DNA from: Ruegeria pomeroyi
GTDB lineage: Bacteria; Pseudomonadota; Alphaproteobacteria; Rhodobacterales; Rhodobacteraceae
Assembly: GCF_021405525.1 (NCBI RefSeq)
Contig: NZ_JAGQAG010000001.1
Coordinates: forward strand, 3,510,001-3,574,000
Length of the DNA: 64,000 bases
Direction of reading: 5' to 3'
Under the pieces are notes generated by a model that worked only from the letters and a program-made list of their open reading frames with translations, was not told the DNA's origin and made no database searches. This document shows, piece after piece, positions 11,754 through 19,183 of the stretch (its first letter is position 1; every line of letters starts with the position of its first letter). The position numbers were made by a program, and so were the translations under genes.

Positions 11754-12251
11754 ATGATTACAGGCGAGTTCTGTCGTCTTATGGCCCGCTACAACAGCTG
11801 GCAGAACCGATCCCTGATCCGTGCCGCCGAGGCACTGACGGACGCAGCGCGCTGGCAGGATCGCGGTGCATTCTTCGGCTCAATCGCCGCAACACTCAAT
11901 CACCTGTACTGGGCGGATGCTCTGATCCTGGCCCGGCTGATGGGGAACGAGCGCCCGCAGGACACGATCACGCACTCGCTGACGAATCCGGCTGACTGGC
12001 AGGACTACAGGTTGCTCCGCCGGAAGCGTGACCGGGAAATCGAACGCTGGGCCGCAGACCTGAAGGATGCGGAACTGAGCGGCACAGTCGTCTGGTATCA
12101 GGCCGATGGGGCGACACGCGTCACCACCTCCAGAGCGCTTTGCGCGGTGCAATTGTTCAATCACCAGACCCATCATCGTGGCCAGGTTCACGCGATGTTG
12201 ACAGCGGCAGGCGCCAAACCGGATGTGACGGACCTAACCTCTCTCGGCTAG
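11754..12251 (+). CDS. DinB-family four-helix protein (putative metal-dependent transferase/hydrolase)
   Basis: 165 aa of the DinB/DfrA-like fold named after Bacillus DinB; it is unrelated to DNA polymerase IV. The expected metal-binding histidines are present: His50 in LNHLYWAD, and His137 and His141 in NHQTHHRGQ. Relatives include thiol-S-transferases, but no substrate can be read here. GAGGAAAAG precedes the ATG. It follows the polymerase gene by 49 bases on the same strand and may be co-transcribed with it. Confidence 0.85.
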   Translation: MITGEFCRLMARYNSWQNRSLIRAAEALTDAARWQDRGAFFGSIAATLNHLYWADALILARLMGNERPQDTITHSLTNPADWQDYRLLRRKRDREIERWAADLKDAELSGTVVWYQADGATRVTTSRALCAVQLFNHQTHHRGQVHAMLTAAGAKPDVTDLTSLG

Positions 12252-12265
12252 CCCGCGATCCGCCG

Positions 12266-13126
12266 CTATTCCGCCGCTAGCGGCAGGCGCTGTTGTCCAA
12301 TAGACGCGATTTCCAAAACCACTTCACGCAACAGCTTCCGCATCGCGTCGAAATTCGCGTTGGGGCGAATGGTCGTTTCGTGCATATAGAGCCCGCGGTC
12401 GATCTCGATCTGTATGGCGTGCTGGCGCCGCGACGGGCGCCCATAGGCCTGAGTCACATAGGCGCCAGCAAAAGGCGTGTTGCGCACCACATGCAGACCA
12501 GCCCCGGCAAAGGCCGCCTCAACCCGCTCCACGATCTCGGGCGCGGCAGAGGCGCCAAACCGGTCACCCAACACGACGTCGGGCCGACGCGCGGCGGCGC
12601 GAGCGCTGCCTTCCACCGCCTCGCGGGGCATCGAGTGGCAGTCGATCAGAATGGCTTGACCATAGGCCGCATGCGCCTCGTTCAAAAGGTGCTGGAGCTG
12701 GGCGTGATAAGGGTACCAGATCGCCTGCAGGCGCTGCTCTGCCTCGGCCCGGCTCAATTTCCCCCGATAGATGGCCCGACCGCCCGCCACGACGCGAGGG
12801 ATCACCCCAAGCCCAGAGGCAACACGCGGATTATGCCCTCCCTTGCGCACCCCTTCGATCAGGGCCGGGTCCAACTCGTCGCAGCCGCGGTTGAGGTCGA
12901 GATAGGCGCGCGGCGCCGCCGCCCGCAAAAGCGGGGCTCCGAACTCGGGGGCGCAGTCGAACAGCTGATCGACAAAGGCATCCTCGGAAGAGCGAATCGA
13001 ATGGTCATCCAGCACCGTCTGCGCCAGAAACGGCGGATCATAGCGCGCGCCGCTATGAGGCGAGGCAAAAACCACGCTGGAGGTACGTGCGGCGGGCAGG
13101 GTCAGATGATAAGCGGTATTGGTCAT
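12266..13126 (-). CDS. N-formylglutamate amidohydrolase family protein
   Basis: 286 aa. Motifs typical of the family are FASPHSGARY near the N-terminus, SSEDAFVDQLF, RAYLDLNR, and LIDCHSMP, which supply the histidine, glutamate and aspartate metal ligands. The characterised member HutG hydrolyses N-formyl-L-glutamate to glutamate and formate at the end of a histidine degradation route. No other hut gene is near, so the real substrate may be another N-formyl or N-acyl amino acid. GGAGG precedes the ATG. Confidence 0.85.
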   Translation of the reverse strand: MTNTAYHLTLPAARTSSVVFASPHSGARYDPPFLAQTVLDDHSIRSSEDAFVDQLFDCAPEFGAPLLRAAAPRAYLDLNRGCDELDPALIEGVRKGGHNPRVASGLGVIPRVVAGGRAIYRGKLSRAEAEQRLQAIWYPYHAQLQHLLNEAHAAYGQAILIDCHSMPREAVEGSARAAARRPDVVLGDRFGASAAPEIVERVEAAFAGAGLHVVRNTPFAGAYVTQAYGRPSRRQHAIQIEIDRGLYMHETTIRPNANFDAMRKLLREVVLEIASIGQQRLPLAAE

Positions 13127-13181
13127 GCGGCCTCCGGGATCAACAAAATCATAGACCGGAAAATAGTTCGATCAAAAGCCC

Positions 13182-13210
13182 TTGATCCCCCCGCCGACTC
13201 CTTTTATAGA
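13182..13210 (+). promoter_or_regulatory. Sigma-70-type promoter for tRNA-Val
   Basis: TTGATC (13182-13187) and TATAGA (13205-13210) are separated by 17 bases, close to consensus for the housekeeping sigma factor, and lie 67 bases before the tRNA. Confidence 0.6.
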
Positions 13211-13276
13211 CCCCGCTTACCGGCGCGGGCTACCGCGCCCCATTACGTTCTGGGGCAGGCGCGCGACGGCAATCAT

Positions 13277-13351
<75 letters not shown>

Positions 13352-13428
13352 TGATTTCACGCCTCTGTTCACACAGGGGACCCGCGTAACCCAGGCGCTG
13401 GCCCGCGCCGCAGGAATTGGAGACGACC

Positions 13429-13554
13429 ATGAAGGTCAGGAACTCGCTCCGCTCGCTCAAGTCCCGCCACCGGGACTGCCGCGTCGTGCGTCGCAAAGGC
13501 CGCGTCTATGTGATCAACAAGACGCAGCGCAAGTTCAAAGCCCGCCAGGGTTGA
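13429..13554 (+). CDS. rpmJ: 50S ribosomal protein L36
   Basis: A 41-aa basic protein, [20 protein letters not shown] and onward, ending KFKARQG. It is the smallest protein of the large ribosomal subunit. This is the longer, non-zinc-type form: of the usual zinc-binding Cys residues only one (DCRVV) remains. It stands outside a ribosomal operon, 77 bases after tRNA-Val, as is common in alphaproteobacteria, and is followed by a strong terminator. AGGAATTGGAG lies upstream. Confidence 0.97.
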   Translation: MKVRNSLRSLKSRHRDCRVVRRKGRVYVINKTQRKFKARQG

Positions 13555-13586
13555 ACTGTCGAAAGACACCCGAGATGCAATGAAAG

Positions 13587-13614
13587 CCGCGCCTCTGGGC
13601 GCGGTTTTGTTTTT
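13587..13614 (+). terminator. Rho-independent terminator of rpmJ
   Basis: CCGCGCC (13587-13593) pairs with GGCGCGG (13598-13604) around a TCTG loop and is followed by TTTTGTTTTT. It is a textbook intrinsic terminator 33 bases after the rpmJ stop. Confidence 0.92.
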
Positions 13615-13687
13615 GCGGGCAAACGTTTTCCAATTTCCCGCAACGGGCCGGGCACGATAGCCTCCAGTCACCCAGGAGGAGGCCACC

Positions 13688-13975
13688 ATGTCCCGCAAGC
13701 TCAACATCATTTTCATTCTCGCCGACGACCTGGGGTTCGCCGATCTGGGTTGTACCGGGTCCGAGATCCGTACACCCGACATCGACAGGCTGGCACGCCA
13801 CGGCGCCCTGCTGACGACGATGTACAATTGCGCGCGCTGCTGGCCCAGTAGGATCACGGTCCCTGTGCCGCTGCACACGCCCTGCCACGTGGTTTACATC
13901 CTGCCGATGATCCTGGAAGCGGCGCACGCGCCACCGGTTGCTGGCAGCCTGGCAGATGAACAATGCCGAAGGTGA
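13688..13975 (+). pseudogene. Truncated sulfatase (arylsulfatase N-terminal fragment)
   Basis: The first 55 or so residues are an intact sulfatase N-terminus: LNIIFILADDLGFADLGC with the metal-binding Asp pair, TPDIDRLARHGALLT, and the formylglycine motif CWPSR. Right after that motif, where families continue with a Ser/Ala-rich helix and several hundred more residues, the frame turns into unrelated sequence and stops at 95 aa. It cannot be an active sulfatase. A good ribosome site (GGAGGAGG) remains. A deletion or recombination scar is likely. Confidence 0.75.
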
Positions 13976-13991
13976 CCGCGGCAGAATTACC

Positions 13992-14006
13992 CGACTGAAA
14001 TAATCG
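13992..14006 (+). promoter_or_regulatory. Upstream copy of the fbp-associated dyad
   Basis: CGACT-GAAAT-AATCG has the same 5-5-5 layout as the box at 14041 and differs from a perfect dyad by one base. It lies 49 bases upstream of that box in the fbpA promoter region. Proposed as a second binding site of the same regulator. Confidence 0.4.
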
Positions 14007-14040
14007 GTTTTACCTTGCGCCCCTGGTGAAATTTGGTAAT

Positions 14041-14055
14041 TGACTATTTCAGTCA
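14041..14055 (+). promoter_or_regulatory. Putative iron-responsive operator of fbpA
   Basis: TGACT-ATTTC-AGTCA is a perfect inverted repeat ending 26 bases before the fbpA start. A related box stands upstream of fbpB at 16872. Rhodobacterales are known to control iron uptake through conserved dyads (RirA/IscR/Irr-type regulators). Assigning this box to one of them is inference. Confidence 0.55.
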
Positions 14056-14081
14056 GATTAACTGAATCGCGAGAGACCCCC

Positions 14082-15089
14082 ATGTTCAAGACCACCACCG
14101 CCATCGCGCTTGCCCTGTTCGCCACTTCGGCCATCGCCGAGGGTGAGCTGAACCTCTACTCGTCGCGCCACTATGACACAGACGAGCGGCTCTATTCCGA
14201 TTTCGAAGACGCCACCGGAATCCGCATCAACCGGATCGAAGGCAAGGCCGATGAGCTGATCGCCCGCATGCAGGCCGAGGGCGCCAATTCGCCCGCCGAT
14301 ATTCTGCTGACCGTCGACACCTCGCGCCTGGCCCGTGCCAAGGAGGCCGGTCTGCTGCAAGCCATCGACAGCGCGGTGCTCGAAGACCGCATTCCCGCCA
14401 ACCTGCAGGACAACGACAACCAGTGGTTCGGTTTCTCGCAGCGCGCGCGGCTCTACTTCTATGACAAGGCCAGCGTGAGCACCCCGCCTGCCACCTATCT
14501 CGATCTGGCCGATCCCGCCTACAAGGGGCAGGTCTGCATCCGCTCTTCCACCAACACCTATAACCAGACCCTGCTGGCCTCGATCATCACCCATCACGGC
14601 GAAGATGTCGCGCGCGACTGGGCTCAGGGCGTGGTCGCCAACATGGCACGCGAACCGCAGGGCGGCGATACCGACCAGCTGCGTGGGATCGTTTCGGGCG
14701 AATGCGGCATCGCGGTTTCCAACTCCTACTACTTTGCCCGCGCCCTGCGCAGCGACGTCAAGGGGCTGAGCGCCGAGATCGACAAGATCGGCATCGCCTT
14801 CCCCTCGCAGGACGCCGAAGGCGCGCATATGAACCTGTCCGGCGGCGGCGTGGCCGCCCACGCACCCAACCGCGACAATGCGGTCAAGTTCCTGGAATAC
14901 CTCGCGAGCGATCAGGCTCAGGTCTATTTTTCCAACGGCAACGATGAATACCCCGCCGTCGCCGGAGTGGACCTGGCCGAGAACGTGGCCGCACTGGGCG
15001 AGTTCAAGGCGGATGAAGTGAATCTGTCCGAGGTGGCCGCCAACATTCCGATGGCGCAGAAGATCTTCAACGAGGTCGGCTGGAAGTAA
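14082..15089 (+). CDS. fbpA: Periplasmic ferric-iron-binding protein of an ABC transporter (FbpA/FutA type)
   Basis: 335 aa with a signal peptide (MFKTTTAIALALFATSAIAE, cut after about residue 19). The mature protein follows the class of ferric-binding proteins: LYSSRHYDTDERLYSDFE at the start, RIEGKADELIARMQAEG, SPADILLTVD, and SNSYYFARAL with the paired tyrosines that hold Fe3+. It catches ferric iron in the periplasm for import by FbpB. The start at 14082 gives a clean signal peptide. It converges on fbpB across a shared terminator, and dyad operators lie upstream. Confidence 0.92.
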   Translation: MFKTTTAIALALFATSAIAEGELNLYSSRHYDTDERLYSDFEDATGIRINRIEGKADELIARMQAEGANSPADILLTVDTSRLARAKEAGLLQAIDSAVLEDRIPANLQDNDNQWFGFSQRARLYFYDKASVSTPPATYLDLADPAYKGQVCIRSSTNTYNQTLLASIITHHGEDVARDWAQGVVANMAREPQGGDTDQLRGIVSGECGIAVSNSYYFARALRSDVKGLSAEIDKIGIAFPSQDAEGAHMNLSGGGVAAHAPNRDNAVKFLEYLASDQAQVYFSNGNDEYPAVAGVDLAENVAALGEFKADEVNLSEVAANIPMAQKIFNEVGWK

Positions 15090-15108
15090 GCCAACCCACC
15101 CGGAAGAC

Positions 15109-15140
15109 AAAGGCGCGGGACCCTCGCCCGCGCCTTTTTT
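15109..15140. terminator. Bidirectional terminator between fbpA and fbpB
   Basis: AAAGGCGCGGG (15109-15119) pairs with CCCGCGCCTTT (15127-15137) around a seven-base loop, with a run of six T to 15140. On the minus strand the AAA arm gives a short T tract too, so it can end both convergent genes. Confidence 0.9.
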
Positions 15141-15162
15141 CGTGCCTGTGGGTCAGGACCGC

Positions 15163-16830
15163 TTACTTGCCCCGCCCGACCTGACGGCAGATCAGGATCA
15201 CCGGCAACAACCCCATCGCCAGGATCACCAGCGACGGCACCGCCGCGCCCTCCAGCCGTTCGTCGCTGGCCAGGCGATAGGCCTGCACCGCCAGCGTGTC
15301 AAAATTGAAGGGGCGCATGATCAATGTCGCGGGCAGCTCCTTCATCACATCGACGAAAACGATCAGCAGCGCCGTCAGCAACGAGGGCGTCAGGATCGGC
15401 AGGTGGATACGGCGGAGCGTGCCCAGCGGCCCCTGTCCCAGCGACCGGGCGGCGGCATCCATATTGGCATGCACCATGCTCTGCCCGCCCTCATAGGCGC
15501 CAAGCGCCGCCGCCAGGAACCGCACCATATAGGCCGCGATCAACAGCCAGATGGAGCCGGTGATCAACAGCCCGGTGGACAGGCCGAACTGCGCCCGCAT
15601 CCAGGCATCGAGCGCGTTGTCAAAGGCGGCAAAGGGCACGATCAGCCCGACCGCGATTACCCCCCCCGGCACCGCATATCCCAGCCGCGCCAGATAGGCG
15701 GCCCCATCGGACCGCCGACCCGGCCTGAGCCGCTGGAAGAAGCCGACGCAGATCGCTGCCGTCACCGTCACCACAGCCGCCGTACCCGCCAGCGTCAGCG
15801 AGTTGCGAATGAATCCTACATAACGGCGCGACAGCAGGTTCTGCTCCGATTCCAGTCCCATCTGCACCAGGATCACCACCGGCAGGACAAAGCCCAGAAC
15901 CACCGGCACCGCGCATAAGGTAAAGGCGCCCAGCGCGCGCCATCCCGTCAGCTCGCCCGCTGGCAGCGCCGCGTGCCGGCGCCCGGACTGGTAATAGCGC
16001 GCCTTGCCACGCTGGGTGCGCTCGGCCACTGCCAGCAGCAGGGCAAATCCCAGCAGACACAGCGCCAGCTGCGCCGCCGCCGCCCGGTCGGCCATCGAGA
16101 ACCAACTTGTATAGATGCCGGTGGCAAAGGTCTGTACCCCGAAATAGGCCACCGTGCCGAAATCGGCGATGGTCTCCATCACCGCCAGCAGCACCCCGCC
16201 CGCGATCGCGGGCCGCGCCATCGGCAGCGACACCCGCCAGAAGGCCGCCCAAGGCCCGGTTCCCAGCGCCCGCGCCGCCAGAAAGGCACTGGCGCTCTGT
16301 TGGAGGAAGGCCGCCCGCGCCAGCAGGTAGACATAGGGGTAAAGCACCAGGATCAGCATCACCGCCGCACCCTCGGTCGAGCGGATCTCGGGGAACCAGT
16401 AGTCGCGCGGTCCCCAGCCCGTCACCTGACGCAGGGTCGTCTGCACCACCCCCGGATGGTCCAGCACAAAGGTATAGGCATAAGCCAGCACATAGGCGGG
16501 AAAGGCCAGCGGCAGCACCAGCGCGATTTCCAGCAAACGCACGCCGGGAAACCGTGTCATCGTCACCAGCCAGGCCGCCCCCACGCCCACGGCAAAGGTC
16601 CCGGCGGCCACCAGCGCGACCAGCAGCAAGGTTGTCGCCGCATAACCCGGCAACACGGTCTCGACCAGATGGCTCAGCGTTTCGGTGCCGCCGGTCAGCG
16701 CCGCCAGCGCCACCGCCACCATGGGCAACAGGCAAGCCGTGGCAATGGCATAGGCCAGACCGCCCAGCAGGCGGGTGCCCGAAGACAGACGGCGGCGGGA
16801 GCCATGGGCGGCATATCGGGTTTCGGCCAT
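15163..16830 (-). CDS. fbpB: Ferric-iron ABC transporter permease, fused double domain (FbpB type)
   Basis: 555 aa with about twelve transmembrane segments in two halves, each carrying a binding-protein-dependent permease domain (EAA loops near ARALGTGPWAAFWRVSLPMARPAI and AARSLGQGPLGTLRRIHLP). This fused form is usual for Fe3+ permeases and forms the channel for iron delivered by FbpA. The gene faces fbpA rather than following it, and no ATPase (FbpC) gene is in sight, so the ATPase must be encoded elsewhere or be shared. A dyad box precedes it at 16872-16886. Confidence 0.92.
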   Translation of the reverse strand: MAETRYAAHGSRRRLSSGTRLLGGLAYAIATACLLPMVAVALAALTGGTETLSHLVETVLPGYAATTLLLVALVAAGTFAVGVGAAWLVTMTRFPGVRLLEIALVLPLAFPAYVLAYAYTFVLDHPGVVQTTLRQVTGWGPRDYWFPEIRSTEGAAVMLILVLYPYVYLLARAAFLQQSASAFLAARALGTGPWAAFWRVSLPMARPAIAGGVLLAVMETIADFGTVAYFGVQTFATGIYTSWFSMADRAAAAQLALCLLGFALLLAVAERTQRGKARYYQSGRRHAALPAGELTGWRALGAFTLCAVPVVLGFVLPVVILVQMGLESEQNLLSRRYVGFIRNSLTLAGTAAVVTVTAAICVGFFQRLRPGRRSDGAAYLARLGYAVPGGVIAVGLIVPFAAFDNALDAWMRAQFGLSTGLLITGSIWLLIAAYMVRFLAAALGAYEGGQSMVHANMDAAARSLGQGPLGTLRRIHLPILTPSLLTALLIVFVDVMKELPATLIMRPFNFDTLAVQAYRLASDERLEGAAVPSLVILAMGLLPVILICRQVGRGK

Positions 16831-16871
16831 CGCGGGTCCTGGCGGGTATTGCGGTTCTACCGCTCCTTAAT

Positions 16872-16886
16872 CGACCAGATTAGTCG
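16872..16886 (-). promoter_or_regulatory. Putative iron-responsive operator of fbpB
   Basis: On the minus strand CGACT-AATCT-GGTCG, a dyad with one mismatch, 42 bases upstream of the fbpB start. It has the same half-site and spacing as the boxes in front of fbpA. Confidence 0.5.
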
Positions 16887-16944
16887 GAAATACCAGTGCC
16901 TGAGGGGATATTCCCTCTCTCTTCGCCCCTGCGGGCAGGGCGCA

Positions 16945-16984
16945 AAACGACGCGGCCCCGCACAGATCGCTCTGCGCGGGGCCG
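16945..16984 (-). terminator. Terminator of the LIV-transporter/ligase operon
   Basis: CGGCCCCGC (16953-16961) pairs with GCGGGGCCG (16976-16984), with an inner CAGA/TCTG stem and TCGC loop. Read leftward it is followed by a short GTTTTG tract. It sits 21 bases after the end of the ligase gene at 17005. Confidence 0.75.
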
Positions 16985-17004
16985 ACAACCTGGGTCCGGC
17001 GGGA

Positions 17005-18222
17005 TCAGTCGTAACGGCGCTGATCCTCGATCACCAGCCCGTCCTTGGGCAGGCTTCCGGGCGCCACGACCTCGATCGCGCCCTTGAGCTTGAGCACTTC
17101 GGCAACCGAGCGGGCATAGGCGGCATCATCGCCGCCGCTGCTTTCGATCTGCACCGTCATGGCATCCATCTCGCCCACGCGGGTGGCGATCACCCGCGCC
17201 TTGACGATCTCGGCGTGTTTGTCGACCAGGGCCGCCACCTGTTCAGGACGCACGAACATGCCCTTGATCTTGGTGGTCTGGTCGGCACGTCCCATCCAGC
17301 CCTTGATCCGCATATTGGTGCGTCCGCAGGGCGAATGCCCCGGCAGGACGGCGGACATGTCACCGGTGGCAAAGCGGATGAGCGGGTAATCGGGGTTGAG
17401 GGAGGTCACCACGACCTCGCCCACCTCGCCCGGCGCCACCGGCGTTCCTGTGCCGGGGGTGACGATTTCGACGATCACATGTTCGTCGACGATCATCCCC
17501 TCCATCGCCGCGCTTTCATAGGCGATATTGCCCAGATCGGCGGTGGCATAACATTGCAGGCACAAAATGCCACGATCGGCATATTCCTTGCGCAGCGAAG
17601 GGAACAGCGCCCCGCCCCCTACTGCCGCCCTGGTAAAGCTGAGCGTAACACCCATCTCCTCGGCCTTGTCGAGAATGACCTTGAGGTAATCGGGCGTACC
17701 GGCATAGGCGGTGCAGCCGATATCGCGCGCGGCGGTCACCTGCAATTCGGTCTGGCCTGTACCGGCGGGAAGCACGGCCGCACCGACCGCCCGAGCGCCG
17801 TTTTCAAAGATCATGCCAGCGGGTGTCAGGTGATAGCCAAAGCAGTTCTGCACGATATCGCCCTGCCCGATACCCGCGGCATGCAGGAAACGGCCCATCC
17901 GCCACCAGTCATGATCGGTGCCGCCCGGTTCATAGATCGGTCCGGGTGACTGGAACACATGCGCAAACCCGTGCGCCGGCTTGACGGTGAAACCGCCAAA
18001 TGGGGGGTGCTCGCTCTGCGCCCGGCTCAACTCCGACTTGCGCAGCACCGGCAACGCCGCCAGAGCCTGCAAATCCGTGATTGCGGCCGGGTCGACATCG
18101 GCCAGCAGCCGCGCAAATCCATGAGCGGATTTGGCGCGTGCGATCTGCTCGGGCAGGTCGCGCGCCAGATCAGCGGTGCGTTGGTCGTCCGAGCGTGTTT
18201 CAAGCGTGTCAAAATGGGTCAT
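17005..18222 (-). CDS. Phenylacetate-CoA-ligase-like AMP-forming acyl/aryl-CoA ligase
   Basis: 405 aa similar to PaaK-type ligases, which activate aryl or short acyl acids with ATP and CoA. The C-terminal half has the adenylating-enzyme motifs YATADLGNIAYES (substrate/AMP site), YPLIRFATGDMSAVL, and GRADQTTKIKGMFVRPEQV, the last including the hinge. It is slightly shorter than PaaK (about 430-440 aa). Start 18222 has AAGGAT upstream and begins 14 bases after the livF-like stop. Last gene of an operon whose first gene is another acyl-CoA ligase. Substrate unknown, probably aromatic or hydrophobic. Confidence 0.85.
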   Translation of the reverse strand: MTHFDTLETRSDDQRTADLARDLPEQIARAKSAHGFARLLADVDPAAITDLQALAALPVLRKSELSRAQSEHPPFGGFTVKPAHGFAHVFQSPGPIYEPGGTDHDWWRMGRFLHAAGIGQGDIVQNCFGYHLTPAGMIFENGARAVGAAVLPAGTGQTELQVTAARDIGCTAYAGTPDYLKVILDKAEEMGVTLSFTRAAVGGGALFPSLRKEYADRGILCLQCYATADLGNIAYESAAMEGMIVDEHVIVEIVTPGTGTPVAPGEVGEVVVTSLNPDYPLIRFATGDMSAVLPGHSPCGRTNMRIKGWMGRADQTTKIKGMFVRPEQVAALVDKHAEIVKARVIATRVGEMDAMTVQIESSGGDDAAYARSVAEVLKLKGAIEVVAPGSLPKDGLVIEDQRRYD

Positions 18223-18236
18223 GGCATGATCCTTCA

Positions 18237-19073
18237 TCAGCTCAGCCACCGCTTGCGACGACGGTACGAGCGCACGTCGCGGAAGCTCTTGCGGCCCTCA
18301 TCGGACATGCCGAGATAGAATTCCTTGACGTCCGGATTCTCGCGCAGCTCCTTGGCCGGGCCATCCATCACCACGCGACCGGATTCCAGGATATAGCCGT
18401 AATGGGCATAGCGCAGCGCCACGTTGGTGTTCTGTTCGGCCAGCAGGAAGGACACGCCCTCTTTCTGGTTCAGGTCGCGGACGATCTCGAAGATCTCTTC
18501 GACCAGCTGCGGCGCCAGACCCATCGAGGGCTCGTCGAGCAGGATGGTCTCGGGCCGCGACATCAGCGCTCGCCCCATCGCCACCATCTGCTGTTCACCG
18601 CCCGAGGTATAGCCTGCCTGACTGCGGCGGCGCTCCTTGAGGCGGGGGAAATAGTTGTAGACCAGTTCGAGATCACGCTGAATGTTGGCGCCGCCATCCT
18701 TGCGGGTATAGGCGCCGGTCAGCAGGTTTTCCTCGACAGTCAAGTGTTCGAAACAATGGCGGCCCTCCATCACCTGGATGACGCCCTTGGTCACCAGCGC
18801 GGCAGGATCCTGCTCGTGGATGGTCTCGCCACGATACTTGATCGACCCTTTGGTCACCTCGCCGCGTTCGGAATGCAGCAGGTTCGACACCGCCTTGAGC
18901 GTGGTCGTCTTGCCGGCGCCGTTACCACCCAGAAGCGCGGTTATCCCGCCCTTGGGCACGGTGAGGCTGACACCCTTGAGCACGAGGATCACGTGATTGT
19001 AGATCACCTCGATATTGTTGACCTCCAGCAGGGTTTCCACCTGCGCATCCGTGGTATTTGCCGCATCCAGCAT
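18237..19073 (-). CDS. LivF-type ABC transporter ATPase
   Basis: 278-aa nucleotide-binding subunit of a branched-chain-amino-acid-type importer. Walker A is GGNGAGKTT, the signature motif is SGGEQQMVAMGRAL, and Walker B is ETILLDEPSMGL. Together with the LivG-like ATPase at 22995 it powers the LivH/LivM-like permeases. GAGGACAAG precedes the ATG. It has an N-terminal extension of some 15 residues compared with LivF. Cargo is probably the acid activated by the two ligases. Confidence 0.92.
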   Translation of the reverse strand: MLDAANTTDAQVETLLEVNNIEVIYNHVILVLKGVSLTVPKGGITALLGGNGAGKTTTLKAVSNLLHSERGEVTKGSIKYRGETIHEQDPAALVTKGVIQVMEGRHCFEHLTVEENLLTGAYTRKDGGANIQRDLELVYNYFPRLKERRRSQAGYTSGGEQQMVAMGRALMSRPETILLDEPSMGLAPQLVEEIFEIVRDLNQKEGVSFLLAEQNTNVALRYAHYGYILESGRVVMDGPAKELRENPDVKEFYLGMSDEGRKSFRDVRSYRRRKRWLS

Positions 19074-19119
19074 CCGCGCTTGTCCTCATTGGCCCCGGTT
19101 CGCCGGGGATGATCGGGGT

Positions 19120-19143
19120 GGGACGGCGGCGGACCGCCGTCCC
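19120..19143 (-). other. Strong hairpin between binding-protein and LivF-like genes
   Basis: GGGACGGCGG (19120-19129) pairs perfectly with CCGCCGTCCC (19134-19143) around a four-base loop. It has no T tract, so it is more likely an RNA-stability or attenuation element that keeps binding-protein mRNA abundant than a full terminator. Confidence 0.6.
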
Positions 19144-19183
19144 GGGTTCGATGCGAGCCCGATTGTCGGGCCCGGTCACACGC

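Noticed and set aside
13535-14134. A 199-codon minus-strand frame that might be a transposase remnant beside the sulfatase scar
   Set aside because: I could not find any transposase or integrase motif, and it overlaps rpmJ's terminator, the sulfatase fragment and the fbpA promoter.
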